A DNA stretch of 64,000 bases from Diprion similis (Eukaryota; Arthropoda; Insecta; Hymenoptera; Diprionidae). Where the stretch lies: positions 992,001 to 1,056,000 of the forward strand of contig NC_060115.1 of NCBI RefSeq assembly GCF_021155765.1, given 5' to 3'. The translations under genes were made by a program, and so were the position numbers. The stretch's first letter is position 1, and every line of letters starts with the position of its first letter. Below are positions 27,356 to 40,700 of this stretch, piece by piece. The notes under the pieces are model-generated. The model saw only the letters and a program-made list of their open reading frames with translations, made no database searches and was not told the origin of the DNA.

Positions 27356-29842
27356 ATGTCAACGGGTCTAGATTTTGTCAGAGGATCCACCTTGACTCCC
27401 AGTCGAAGTAAAAATCGGAATCGTTTGAATCTGTGCTATGCTTATCCAGAGCTGACCACGGCCGAAGAATCGAACTCGTTAATCACAACAATCGGTTCGA
27501 AGAACCTGCGGAAATTGAACGGCATCAACGATCTGACTGAGGATGGTTTGTACGCCGGTTCGGCAGACTCGTTGACCAAAACCGTGGTCAAACCGTACCA
27601 GCTAAACCGATCAAAGGCTAATAACGCGAGGCCAAAAACATGCTGCAGGCATCTCGAGATAGCCGTTCGGGAAGTCCGAATCGACTCGCACGAGCAAAAC
27701 GCAGCCGTCGAGGTAAAGTCGGTGGCCCTGCTCTACAAGAGGAAAGTTATTTGCAGATCGCCAAGCCCGTTCAACAGCCAGCTGTACAAGCTGCTGCTCA
27801 GAGACCCACCGGACTCTGCAAATCTCTCGATCCAAGTGCAGATGCGAGACGGAAGCTCTAGCGTACTTCCACTTCCATTGCCCAGACACAGCGTGAGCAA
27901 CAGCAAAATCGAGATAGATTTCTCGATAAGCACTGCCAGCGGTGTTCTCCACTCGGGAACCGTGGTCTGCACGTTTTCTCTGACCATCGAGGGCCACCAG
28001 CCATTCGGGGGTTTGTCGAAGGATTTTTACGTGCCCAGCAACGACCCGAACGACCCTAGAAACGCCGCTTTCATGCGACGCAGCAAATCGGAACGGAAAA
28101 CAAGAGAGGTGAAATACTTTTTGCTGGATCACCCAGCGCTGCGATTTGATTCTGGCGAGATAGAGCCGCGCCGAAGATCCGACAGACGTCCGGAGCCCAA
28201 GGAAGTGGAGAACGTGATAATCGAACACGCCTCTTTCACCCTCGGCCAGATGTCCCTCAGGCACTTGTTCCAAGCCAGACATCCGCTGCGACCGTCGTCC
28301 AGCACCAACTCCCAGAAGCTCCGAGGCACCAAGAAGGAATTCCTGGTGGTCACCGTCCTCAGGGGGGTCGAGGTCCCGATCAGGGAGGAATCGGCGCTGA
28401 TTCAACCCCTGCTGGAAATCGAGTGGGGCGACACGATACACCAGACAACGCCGGCGGATGGCTCAGTTCCCATCTGGCACCAGACCTTCCGCTTCGAAAC
28501 ACCCGAGCAGAGCGAGGACCAGAGCGTCAAGCTGCGTCTTTACGACCAGCACCCCGTCTGGGGCCTCCAATGGCTCGGCGAGGCTTCGATACCCATGGAG
28601 GTCCACCGCGATTACCAGGAACTCGAGCGGTGGGTGGGATTGTCACCCCTATCAAGCCCCGTCCTTTCTTTCGGCTACGTCCAGCCCAGCCCTGGTCATT
28701 CCTACACCAGGCTTTACGTGCTCATGAAGATGGAGCAGCCTGGCAATCCGAAACCGACGGATAACTTATCGGTGGATTCCCTCGCCAGGGCGGTACAGAG
28801 GTGTACCATAGTTCCGTATAAAGTCGAAAATGTTGACAATCCAGTCGATGCCAGCAGGCTGGCCATGCTCTTGCCATCGCTGCCTCTTCGATATGGTCCG
28901 CTGACCCCGAAACAGGCACTTGCCCTTAACAAGGTCGATCATTTTGGGCGTGCTGCGTTCCTTGCCACTCTGCTTCGCGGTCTGGGTCTCGAGTCGAAGG
29001 TTATTTTGGGTGAGCTGAGTAAAGATTTTGAGTACAGGTGAACCATATACTCAAATCCAAATTGAAATTCATGATTTTGGTGCTTCAGGTTCCTCTCAGA
29101 CAAGGAAGTGCGCTGCTTACGTATTGACTACCGAAGAGAACTCAGAAGCTACAATTTGGGATCCGGAAAACGGGGATCAATACCATCCGGGAGACGCGCG
29201 ATGCTCCCTGACCAAAGTTTATCGGTTGATAAATCATCAGAATGTGAGTATAGCGGTAAAAAATTTAGCCTGCTAGTGTCTCAACCGGTGTGTTCGTTTC
29301 AGATTTGGGAAAATACCCAGCAGAATATAAGGTCGGTGAGTTTCAAGCACGACATGAAGTTGTCAAAGGACTGGAGGCCGGTTGGCCGAACGAACGACGC
29401 CGATGAAAGTCATCCGACTCAAACGCTGGAATTGAACAATTGCATTCCGAGAGGTGATTCGGAGGAAGATTTTGGCAAGAGCATAGAGGATCACCTCAAA
29501 GCCAAGATCAGTGAGTGGCGCAGCGCCGATTGCGTTACGACAACGTGGAACAGACACGCGGTGACGACGCTGCGGGGATTTTTACTCAAGTTCAGTGATT
29601 TGAGAAATGGTCAACCGGACAAAAAGGAGCTCAAGCAACTCTGCAGAGCGTACTACACCCACGGTTTTATCGTTAACTTGCGTCATTCAAGCCTCGCGGA
29701 ACTTGCGGAGCAAGTAATGTCGACGAAAATACACAAGACTTTTGGCCCCATTGAATTTGCACTTGCGTGTCACGTGCAAAGATATATCGGTAACGCGCAT
29801 TCTCTTTGGCTGGGAATCGTCGTATTGAGGAGTAGAGAATGA
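27356..29842 (+). CDS. CC2D2A: CC2D2A-like ciliary transition-zone protein
   Basis: CC2D2A is a component of the ciliary transition zone (MKS module), where it helps gate membrane proteins into the cilium. Coding exons: 27356-29009 (donor TTTTGG|GTGAGC), 29089-29243 (donor CAGAAT|GTGAGT), 29303-29842. Phases agree, giving 782 aa. A CC2D2A N-terminal C2-type region is at ~90-220 (begins LEIAVREVRI). A C2 domain is at ~325-460 (EFLVVTVLRGVEVP; WHQTFRFETP; WLGEASIPM). It is followed by the diverged transglutaminase-like region (AYVLTTEENSEATIWDPENG; NIWENTQQN) and the family C-terminus (FALACHVQRYIGNAHSLWLG). Vertebrate CC2D2A is roughly twice as long; the N-terminal ~600 residues have no counterpart here. 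ATG 27356 is the first good start, but an AG acceptor (TTGTCCAG) lies 5 bp upstream of it, so undetected 5' exons remain possible. Confidence 0.85.
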
Positions 29843-31338
29843 TACATGATACACACCGTTTAAGCAATTGACATGCATATTTTTTGCACATACTCACCAA
29901 CACCGCAGGCTCACGTTAAAACATTTGTCAGTTACTTGTAATTGTATTCATTCTGTGAATTGCCCAGATTTGCATGGCTAGCGCATTCGTTGACTGGCAA
30001 ACAGAAGTGAAGTACCGTTAATAATTTGAGGAAGATTTTACTATTTGAGCAAAACAGAATTTTTCTTGGGCGATTCAAGATTTAGAAACTGTGTAAGTCT
30101 TGCAATGACACGTGGAATTTATCATTACACATTTTTTTCAGGTTGTAAATAATAGTACAGAACTGTTATCAATTTTCGAGCACTGCTCGGCAATGCCGTA
30201 TTTTCATAACAACGGTAATAATAATTGTTACAATTTCACAGTAATGTTTTTTTTTTTTTTTTTTTTTTCCAAACATAATATAACAACATTTTTTTTTCTC
30301 CACATAATCGTCCCATGTAATCGTATAGGTATATCATAAGTAATAACGCAATGAAGACTTGAATAAATAGAGCATCATTGTCATCATCATCGTTGTCGTT
30401 GACCAGGAGTATTTGACGACATTTGAAAACTAAACAATGCAATAACGATATCGGTAACCCGTTTTCCCAACGTATCGTATCATGTACACTGCAGCGCAAG
30501 TAATAGTACGGCATTATAATGCGTGTATGTATAATTATTATACTCTAATCACATTATCTCACAACTTACGCAATTTTTCTCATCGCTATTACGTATAACA
30601 AGCGAACTGACCACAACCCATTACCACGATTATTTTCACCTAGGGTTCTCAGCTCGAACTAGTTTTACCAATTATAGTTGTGTGAAGGTGATGTTTTCGT
30701 ATAATAATTTCTGCACCCGGCATTACAATCGTATTTTTCATTACAGAACACGTGAGATAAAAATTTCCCTCATCTCACGTTAGACGTGTGAATGAGGAAA
30801 GAGAATCCCTCTGTGGACCTATTCGTGTCTGTTTTTCTGCATGAGAGTCATCCAGGTCAAGGGAAACGGATGTTGGCTTGTTGAAGGAATTTGTTCCTTG
30901 TCGTCCCGCACTTCAGCGAAAACCTTTCTATCGTCCAAATAATATATAACTATTTGCTAATTGCGACCGTTTCACAGCCATGCTGCAGAGGTTGCATGTT
31001 AAAGTAGGTATGTCATAATATATAAAAAGAGGTTTCATAGTTTCTGTACAAATACTAACTAAAAGATGGCCACGTTTTTCGGCTTGTGAAAAATCACGCC
31101 GGAAGCCAATGGCCATCTTCGTGGTAAACCGCAGCTAAACCTTATCGTCCTTAAACTAAAGTGCCTCGTTCTCCACTTTGCATGAACAGTCCATCCCCCT
31201 GCACCAACCAGAAAATTTCCTGGTTCAGAACCGAGTAGTTGCTGTGTTCTGCTGATTTTCGCTATTTCGTTTCTGTATCGGGCTGTTCACGTCAATGGAT
31301 TAAGAGGCTTTGTAGTTACAGCGTGCCCTGCCTTCCAC
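29843..31338. other. Convergent 3' UTR region between CC2D2A and ELOVL
   Basis: The two genes meet tail-to-tail here. The stretch is AT-rich with a 22-base T run at 30247-30268 and an AATAAA at about 30362 that could serve the plus-strand gene. No open frame with domain content is seen. Confidence 0.5.
30247..30268. repeat. Poly-T run
   Basis: About 22 consecutive T in the presumed 3' UTR/intergenic segment. Confidence 0.95.
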
Positions 31339-33048
31339 TCACTGTAGTTTTTTCGTCGTTCCATTTGCGTAACCGTTCTTGTACCCGTTCCTCTGTAATT
31401 TACCGTTTGCTATGCTCTCCGCAGACGTCGAAGTTTCCACGGCTAATTTTTCCTGCACCGCTTTACCGTTGGCCGCCATCTTAGCAGCATAGGCTCGTTT
31501 GCCCTGAGGAAGACAATTGTGAAAGGGTAAATTTATTGGTCATGCAACGTTAAGTTCATGTAACGACTCGTCATTATATTCGTTAACGTATTCACCTTGG
31601 CTATGTAGGCCTTCGCGTAGAAGTTTCCAAAGAGCACTATGAACGAGACCATGTACAACACCAAAGCGTACTGCATCCACAGCGGGAAATCGCACCCTGA
31701 ACGAATCCCATTTATACCAAGGACCAGGGCTGCCGTGAACTGGATCAATTGCAGGATCGTGAGGTACTTCTTCCACCACAAAAATTTCGCTATCGACGGA
31801 CCGAGAGCGGCAAGTCCGTAATAGGAATACATCAGGACGTGAATGAAGCTGTTCACCATTGCCGGAAGGAATGCTGAAGAAACCATGACGGTACTTATGA
31901 TTACACCAAGTTATTTCGATTTCATTAGAGTATTATGATTGGTTCAAAAAAAAAAAAAAAAAAAACTGGGCATGCCACAGTCTGTTTGAATATCCTAATC
32001 ATCCTTGATGTCGGTAGAAGAGAGAAAAATAAAAAGACAATTAAGAACTCAGTCAGTATTCGGCTAGCTAGAAATTAGACGAACTATGCAGTGACCCACT
32101 GGAATTTTAAATACGATGATTTGTTTGGTGACAGATGTAAATAGAAAACGGTGAAAGCAAGTCCCGTTCGTTAATCCGTCAACTTTAGTCTCACCCGCGG
32201 CGTGCGGTTGGAAATGGAGATGTACTTACTGGACCCACTCGGCACCCACTTGATCCCAATCCACCACAAGGAGAACATGGTGGAATGATGATAAACGTGA
32301 AGAAAGCTGAGCTGATTATCCTTCTTTCTAAGAATGAAGAAGAACGTATCGCAGAACTCGAGTAGCTTGCTGAAGTAGTACCACCAAACCGCGTTCGCAA
32401 TCTGTATTCACACATTTAAGATTTTATAATAAGAATTGCATTGATCCTTGAAAAAATTTGTCTCTTCATAATGAAACTTGTTCTTACCTGAATTTCATCT
32501 GGCCTAGTGATGTGTCTGATCGGCTGGCACACGTAACTATACCGTAACCTGGTCGAGGCCACGAATAACTACGACAGAAAAATAAAACGACGTTGATTAA
32601 AGACGCTGTTGCAAGTATTAACTGAATTAAAGAGGGTTTTGGTTCTCGTTACACACTTCTATGGCGATGTAAGCGTTGAGGCAGGCCATCGCCAAGTTGT
32701 AGGGAACGAGGGCCCAGGTGAGCTTGAAGGCTCGTCTGCTCCGCATGATCTTTGGTCCAGCCCAAACTATTCCAAGGTACAACACGGTGTAGAGCAGCGT
32801 CGGCGCTGGCGAATCGACCAGCATCCATCCTCGCGTTCTGTCATCTTCGTTAAGAAAAATTTTAATCGATATTATGCACCGATCATTGATTTGCTGATTG
32901 ATTCGTTACATTGGATCGCCGATGATGAACAGGAATATTTTATCATCAAAAGATTTCTTATCATCTTACCTGCCAGCGAAAGCGTCCACAGATAGTAGTC
33001 ATAAGCGTCGTGAAATAAATTCGTTGTCGAGTTTAGCAGGCCTGCCAT
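31339..33048 (-). CDS. Very-long-chain fatty acid elongase, ELOVL4-type
   Basis: ER membrane condensing enzyme (3-ketoacyl-CoA synthase) that adds malonyl-CoA to long-chain acyl-CoA, the first step of each elongation cycle. Coding exons, minus strand: 33048-32970, 32844-32657, 32568-32488, 32401-32230, 31873-31596, 31503-31339; 963 nt, 320 aa, normal for the family. Landmarks in order: [18 protein letters not shown] first membrane segment region, [25 protein letters not shown], the catalytic histidine box HVYHH (residues 151-155), [14 protein letters not shown], and a hydrophobic C-terminal third with several membrane spans. The last four residues, KKLQ, form a dilysine ER-retrieval signal. 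Closest to the ELOVL4-type insect elongases; the exact chain-length specificity cannot be read from sequence. One junction uses donor GAA|GTGTGT and one acceptor is AAG, both less usual, but the phases are exact. Confidence 0.93.
31946..31965. repeat. Poly-A run in ELOVL intron
   Basis: About 20 consecutive A on the plus strand. On the transcribed (minus) strand it is a T tract, 73 bp upstream of the acceptor of the fifth coding exon. Confidence 0.95.
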
Positions 33049-33821
33049 TGCCTGAAACAGATCAAGAAAGAAGAAAAATTAAAAATCGAAACTGAAATTG
33101 CCTACAGAGCAGCGACATGCTCGTTCTGATTATGCACTTTTACTTCTACGTGAATCTCGGTATGCAGATAATTACAGCGCACGGAGAAAGTGATAATTGC
33201 ATGTTGCTCTACAAAGAATTTCAAAAAAATGTTGAGGTGATTTACTATGTATATATATACCATATATACCTTGGGATTTTGGTAAGTAGGTATATGAATG
33301 CGACAACGAAACAAAGTGAGTAACCACAAATAAATCCTGAGTCTCACAAAACTGCAGGCAACGTTTGATTCCTATTCAAAGAAACTCCCCATGCGATACA
33401 ATTTCTTGTCTGACTGACGGCAAGGTATCATTCCAGGTGTATCAGATGTCGTGTTCATTCAATAAAATCTCGCATAAGTGCATTCACGATACTTAACGAC
33501 TATTTGAAAATTGATATACCTAGGATTCAGTCTACTAAGGCAAGTTCACAAAGATTCAGATAAAAAGAAAGAAAGAGAAAGAGTGATTACTGAAAGAGAA
33601 GATAATGAAGCAGCCGAACTTCTGTTATTGGAATGACAATAAAATATAAGTGAGAGTCCCTAAGATCAGAAGAAGCAAAAAAAGCAGAACGTATCACTTG
33701 ATGGAAAAAACCGTCCTCAGCGACAACTTTCTACACAACGCGAGGTACAAACGAGTTGAACTGCAGCAATTGAGTAAATGAAACTTGTGAATAAATGTGA
33801 ATATTTTTGACGAATTCTTAC

Positions 33822-33990
33822 CGCGTGTGACTGTTCGCACCAGGTCCTAGTATTCCGAATCTAGTATTAAAAGTGGAACACAAAACTACTGTGGCACGTC
33901 AAAGCTGGCTCATGACAATCTGTAACGACAACGCGAACGTCGAGCACCAATGTGGCAGCGAATCTCAACGTCTCTTCGGTCTGCTTTATA
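33822..33990 (-). promoter_or_regulatory. Probable ELOVL 5' UTR exon and TATA promoter
   Basis: On the minus strand TATAAAG lies at 33990-33984. About 130 bp downstream is a splice donor ACACGCG|GTAAG (exon end 33822). The coding first exon opens at an acceptor TTTCAG with GCAATGG, three bases before the start codon. Together these indicate a non-coding first exon of roughly 33955-33822, followed by a ~770-bp intron. Inferred from sequence signals only. Confidence 0.5.
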
Positions 33991-34255
33991 ACTTTGGCCC
34001 GACACGAGGGGAGAGGTGTGGTTTAACGGGGTCAAAACCAACAGAAATGCTGTGGGGATGGACTAGCGGAGACGGGACTTGCTGAAATCGGTAAGTATTA
34101 GTCCCCGTCTCCCACGAGCGGGGGCTGAGGAAGGCTGCAACCGATTTCCCCTACCATCCACCATCGTCCTCCACACAGCCCGGTCCCCACGCCAAGGACT
34201 AGGTTACTGTCACGGGGAATACACTACACGGTCTGTCCCACTGTTCAATGCCAAC

Positions 34256-34726
34256 ATGGATCTCGTGGTCGCGGTTGCAAGTACCGGCTTCGTATGAATT
34301 AATTCAAATTCTCTTCAACTTTTGATCAGCAATAAATCGACGTTTTTTTCAGCGACCAACTCGGTTCTTCTCACCTTGTTGATTCTATCTGTAAACCTGA
34401 TCCCAATGATCACACTGTCTCACACAAACGCTAAGGAAACTTCCAAGGTCGGCCAAGTATTGTAAGAATTACCCCGATGACTCGATTTGGAAATTCCGAA
34501 ACCGCAGTTACGAGATTTCTAAGCTCATCCAATCCGCCGATGGACCAGCGGCTGAATGTGAGTCTGCACGATGTACAACACCATCGGGAGATCGGTATCA
34601 GGCTCGAGTGTATTATTCGAACCTCTCGTGCCCCGGGTAGTCACCGCAACTATTTACGAGCTGAGCACGCGGTTTCTGATGGGATTGAACCGCCTACGAT
34701 GGAACAGGACGAAGCTGGGTTACTGG
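34256..34726 (+). CDS. Very tentative small secreted protein
   Basis: A possible spliced gene that I do not recognise. ATG 34256 opens eight codons ending at donor GCAA|GTACCG. A T-rich 72-bp intron leads to acceptor 34352, after which the frame encodes a strongly hydrophobic run (VLLTLLILSVNLIPMITL) resembling a signal peptide or anchor. Continuation would need donors at 34462 (GTAAGA) and 34558 (GTGAGT) and acceptors at 34507 and 34601, giving introns of only 46 and 44 bp. The frame then runs to 34726 (donor GTAAGG) or a stop at about 34789. Phases agree, but introns this short are unusual. Without them the second exon stops at about 34463. It may be a chance arrangement. Confidence 0.15.
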
Positions 34727-34789
34727 GTAAGGCATGCAGCATTCAATGCATTCAGACAGAGATTCTCTCGCCAAAAAGGTCTCGACTAA

Positions 34790-37700
34790 AGGTCGCCTGT
34801 GCTCTCCGGGAAGACACTGGCTGGGGAAAGCGCACTCGAGGACCTCGTCCTATTATCCGTAGCTCGTCCATTACCTCGACTTTGCAGAGCCAAAAGACCC
34901 GTGCACTGATCAATCGGACTAGAAAGCAACGGAAATTTCCGTCAACATGATCGCAGAGAGTAGTTGAAAAAATTGATAAAGGCAAGGCAAAGCGAATGGA
35001 TGAATAATTCGTAAACTTTAACAAATGTTTGGTCAATATCTTTAAGAATGGAAAATTTGAGCGCCGAAGAGAAACTTCGAGCTGACCATCGATTGATGGT
35101 GGCTATCCCGCCGGCACACCTGCGATACGCTACATCAATGAGAGACTGTAGATCGCCAGGGGGCTTTGTACTCTCTTCCGGGTGTGAAGCAAGTGAAATT
35201 TCTTCACCGCATGCACAGCAAGTCCGTTGAGAACAGAGTCTCTTATATTTCCTTCGTCATTACTGATGACGATTAATATTGATCCAAAAAGTTTACAGTT
35301 CCAATTTATACATTGGTCGGGCACTAAATATTCTATTTTCAGCGTGCTGAAATTGTTCCAAGAAATTCACGTCATATGCAAGATGACAGAATATGCGAAT
35401 GTTGAAACTTTGCTCAGTTTTCAAATAGGAATTAATTTTTGTACCAGGAAGGAGAAGTACCAACGACGTCGATGGGATAATATTGTCATAATATCCACGG
35501 ATGATTAAGATCTTCTTCAAGCAAATTTACTCGTCGTTTCGATGTGTGTTAAACCAACTTGTGAAAAATCTTCAGCCGTTGGATTTTCCGACGATCTTCC
35601 TACATAGTTATATATTACGTCTCCACTTTTCAAACGCGCCAGGTTTCCCTGGAAACCGTAAAAATGTTTCACACTCATGTTAATCCCACGAATTGGTCTT
35701 CTCTTTGTGCACCTGACATGTGAAGCATGAAACGTATCTCTACGTTGAAATGAAACCGTTCAAAGATCATTATTTACAACAGCTTGAAAGGTGGTACACT
35801 ATGTCCATGTTCATGCCTCATACTATGCTACGACATTAATTGCAATCTCGACAAAGATTCGATGGACCTTATATGAAAGCCGGTCTAAATTATCACATTC
35901 TTATGTGTTCTCGTTTTTTTTATCTTAAACCAAAAATTTAATCATACGAATTTAGTTTTTACATCTCTTTTATCTCGAGGTAAATTGTACAAGCTGCTGC
36001 AACAGATTCGTATTAAGTAAATAAAAATGCCAACTCATCGAGAGATAAAATAATTTTATTGCAGTTTACTGGTTTCTCGACAATTCGTAATGCACTGTCC
36101 GATAGCAATATTGTTATCCAGCAGTTTCAACTGCATTCACAGAAAAGAACATACGGTGTCGCATATTAACTGTGACAATTGTGCTGTGTCCAAGGCTGCG
36201 ATGACGATAAATCATTCAGTTAAACTTTTGCTAGTGTGCAAGCTTCACGCACGTTTGACACATATTGTATTGGCACTGAAAAAATAGACAACTACATCTA
36301 GCTGTAAATGTCATACTATCGATTTGAAATTACTTAAAGCAGCATAATTTGCGTTGCTACTTGTTTCACGTGTATCCTGAGGGAATATGGATTTGGAGAT
36401 CGTTGACTGAAAATCATATCCTATAACGAAGGTTTTTTTCCAGCAGAAATCGTCTACTAATCAGATAATATGCATATTAGCGTCTGAATCTTAAAAATGC
36501 GAATAACAATTAAGCCTGGCATGGTAAACTCAACGCACAGTGCGTACACACACACGCAAATAATGTTGAAAGCAACGTCCATGGAATCACGTAGTTGAGT
36601 GATAATACTTCTCGTAGTGGGCGAGAAGCGGAAAAATTTTCACCTTCGACTGCGGTGAACGGGAATGAATACAGATTCTTCGATCCGTCAAGCGTTAAAA
36701 GTGATTGGAAAAAGTAAACGTGACGATCTAACGATCCAGTTTTAATTTCAGTGATTTATCACGGCGCGCCTTGTTCTTCATCCTATATTTACCGTTTTAT
36801 CGATAAATTATTATTATGAAAAACGAGACACGCTCTTCTTCTTCTTCGTCTAACACAAGACTTCACGCCTGCAGTTTTTTCTGTAAAAACGCTGGTCTTA
36901 TCTACATATTATAGACGCGGAAGTATTACATGAGCACAAGTATGCTAGTCCAATAGGTTAACCAAAGATAATGTGGGGATGTGTAACATTTGTGTGAATT
37001 AAATATTTGAAATTCTACGGATATTGCTTCTTTTTGTATGCGTACTGGGGAAAAGGTGGGTCAAGAATTGTACAACACATGATTCAAGCACGCTTTAACA
37101 TGGGCGCGCATCTGAACGGCACGAGGCACACACTCGCCCAAGTAGGTACCTCCTCTCACACGAACTCGCACTTTCACGTTTCGCTTTTTTCCGCCATTAG
37201 AAAAAAGATAATAAGCCAGGAGATTTCGCTGGTGCTTAACTATACCTACGGTAAATACGTAAAAAACAAAGAAAAATCCCAGTGCCAGGTGCGGATGAGA
37301 AAGACATAAACGAAATCGAACCTGTTTTATGTACATACCTACACAAATCGAAAGTAACCGCCGGACAATTAACCAAGTTTGCGTTACTCGGACTATTAGA
37401 ATTGAGGAAAAACAAAAGGAAAGAAAAGTTGGATGCTCGCCGCTTTCTTAACCATCGTCAATTAATGTCTTAAATAAAAAAAAGTGTTACACATGATATT
37501 CTGATCGCAAGAGACTCAAGAGAGAGCCTTGCAAAACACAACGTGTCCTTTACGGATCTAGAAAGGAGGAGTAAATCGGAAGGAAAAAAGAGAGGGAAAC
37601 GTGCGTTCGACTCGGTGGCATTGCCCGCCTTACATTATCCGTAGACCTATATTACCTTCGACTGGAATGAACTTCTTTCTCGAGTTAACTTTCGCGATAA

Positions 37701-40700
37701 GGGAAATAATTTTCACTGCACATATCACATTTTCAATCAGGAATACGATAGCATAATACAGTCAATGGCTCTTGCATGGGAGTGAGTGAGGCGTGAAAAA
37801 AGCTTTAAAGATGTCTGCAAACAGGCCTCTTGAAATATGTTCAATGCACGCCGATATTTGCAGTAAGCATACACGTCAGGTTCGAGAAGCTGTGTTCAAC
37901 AGGTACTTCAGAGCTTCGCACGTTGCAGAAAAGACGTTTGAAGAATTCTAAAATTCCCGCTTGAACGATGAATTCAGATCTTCGGAATCGATTGCAGAGG
38001 TGCGCGAATCGCCTCGTAATGATCTCGATGGCAACGCGGTTATCTATTTATTCAGCATGGAATATATAATTCAAGTTAAGCTAGGCTGCTAATTGGACCG
38101 CCGCGCGTTTCTCCACAGGATCGAGTAGCCGCGATGCTGCACTGCGCCGTCTCCGTACCGTATCGTAATTTTTTTATTTTTTCCTTTTACTTTTCTTTCC
38201 GACCAACAGAACCGGATCGCATTTACCGCTGCACTGCATGTTGGATTACCGGTTTCTTACGAGCCTACAAGCTGGAGCAGAGCCGCTGGAATGAATACGC
38301 GTATCTAATCGCGTATTGTACACGGGAATACCGATCGTGGAGCCGATTGACCATCGATAAGTTTCTGCCCATGCACATTTCTTATCTTGATTAAGCCGTT
38401 TGAAGCGTATGAACGTTACGTTGGATCTGTCGGTATTTTCAATTGGAAGATATCTCGATGCGTTTCTCGAGTTTTGATCGCGTGCCGGATAATTATGTGT
38501 AAACAGAATTGTAATTACCCTGGGAAACGAGCCCGAATACATATTTATGCGTTATAACACGTTGCCTAATAAGTTGGAAAGTGACAAATCGGTATTAAGT
38601 TACTCGAAGATGTATCGAAACGATATTAGAATTCCTCGACGAACATTGTGCGTTCGAACGACGGAGCCAATTAGTCGCGAACAACAATTATTGCTCAAGG
38701 AGAAATTTTTACAACGCAACGTGAAATTTCCCGATGGTTGTGTATAAGTTGGAAATTTCGCGGTCAGTACCTACGTGCTGTCAAACGATGTGTAACCACC
38801 ACCCCCAGAGTATAGAAATATATTGTATCACAGTGATTTAGAAAAGTGTGAAAGGACGGCAATTAACTTGAATACTACCTGCAGCTACGATTTACGAATA
38901 CAATGGAATTGTGATGATATGTTAATTGAAATGGACGCGACCGTCACGCGCCGACCGCGCCGCTCTCGTTTCTATAATTATTTCCCCCTCCCCCAAATTT
39001 TTATTTTTCCATGTATGGAATTTTTTTCTTTGCTCTTAATTTTCTCGCTCTCGTTTGCCCCCTTTTCACAAATTCTAAACAGGCAAAAAAACCGCGAGAT
39101 AAGGAACGGTGAAAGTCAGGTGGTTTTCTCGATTCCGCCACCGCGGTCCGCAAACACCGAGAAACCCGGCTTCTTCCGCGGATGCAGCTTCACCCTCTGC
39201 ACCCAGTCGGCAGCAATCCTGCATTTCACCGATGCAACGGTTTGCTTTCCGGTTTGCTTCGCTCTCGGCGAGGTCGAAACTCGTTCCGCAACTTTTCTCG
39301 GTACGGATTTCGACGCGTAGGATGAATCTCGTAGGAGAATTGATTTTGGCTTGACGCCAACACGGAGCGAATTTCGAATTTTTTCAATTCAATCACATAT
39401 CTGATATTTTTTTCGTAATTATCTAAAAATCCTCGGACGCACAGTGCACCACGCTTTAGTGTAAAGTGTTACAACGAGCGATGCTGCATTTATAATATAG
39501 AATGAATAAAACGTATGCCGATTGAAGAGAGTAAAATTTTGGGCATATAAAGTGAATGATTATCACCTGGAGAAGAGAAAGTGGTTGTAAAGATTCCTTG
39601 CATGATACGCATAATAGTGATAATTAGCTATAACTATAGCGCTCAATAAATAACTAACTAAAATGTTACGAGTAATTTCAGCATGCAACATGACTTGACT
39701 TGACTGACTCAACGGTGTCTTTAGGTCATGTCGTACGGCGGGTAAAACTGAAGGAACTGATTAATCCGCTTTCACGCAAAACGCCAGGAATGCGGTATGG
39801 TTTCCGAAAAATTGTACAACAATCACAATGCTAATTCACTAACCTCTTGATCGGAGTATCCGGTTGCCGTGTGTGCGTGGAAAATGAATCGGAAGGAGAA
39901 CCAGGAGATCCGGTTCTTCGCCGGCTGGGACTAATGGACCCCCAGTATGATAATCGGCGAGTTTTAAGTAATGGCCAGGTGTAGGTGTGCGATTTGTTCC
40001 CAGACGGCAGGTCTTCGTTATTTCACTTCCATATTTTGATTAGTAGTAACTTTTGTACTTTTCTCATCGGCTTGATTCCGTTTTATTTCACTATTAAATA
40101 CCACGCAGAGCCGATCGTTCCGCAGTATCAGGCACAGGAGGGTGTGTTAGCGAACGGCGGTAGCCATCACTGAAATCAATACAGCCCCTCGCCACTCCGT
40201 GTTCACCCTTGCTAGAGTCGAGCGCCACTCTGCGTCGAAACCGCCAAGAGTCAGTTGATACATCCGCTTACTGGTTGGAAAGAAACACCGGCAGCATCAC
40301 CGACGATCGAAACGCGATACAAATTCTTTTTATTTTTAATCTATCCCCATTTCCTCGCAACAATTTTATACGGAAAGCAGTGCACTGTATCTCTCCTCTC
40401 TCTCCGCAAATAGCCACCTCGATATCTTCATTCGAGACCAACTGATCGCTCCGAAGGTAAAAGTTGTAAGACTCGTTTCACGTCTCAGACCGTATTCATC
40501 GGATCCTTTGTTTCTTTCTGCTTTTTTTCTCGATAAGAACTAGCGAACGTGAAGGGTGAGAATTGGGGGAGAAAAAATTAAAAACAATAAATTCTTCCGA
40601 AAAATACAAGCAGCCGTATCTTCTTGGTTCAATGTTTTGTTTCATTTTTCCTACATAAATGGAGGGTAAAAAAGCTCAATTCTAACATCTGCACTTTCTC

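Noticed and set aside
27611-28441. 276-codon minus-strand frame inside CC2D2A
   Set aside because: Antisense shadow of the CC2D2A first coding exon; the sense frame carries the recognisable domains.
34353-34445. Alternative frame after the acceptor at 34352 reading SSHLVDSICKPD, briefly suggestive of an insulin-family B chain
   Set aside because: Only one cysteine, no second-chain cysteine pattern, no cleavage sites in order, and a stop soon after. Resemblance is superficial.
34477-34950. 157-codon plus-strand frame
   Set aside because: Arg/Ser-rich composition with no domain. It competes with the frame of the tentative spliced model, and neither is strong.
38823-39320. 165-codon plus-strand frame in a GC-richer patch
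   Set aside because: Low-complexity hydrophobic and Pro/Arg segments in two overlapping frames with no family signature or exon borders.
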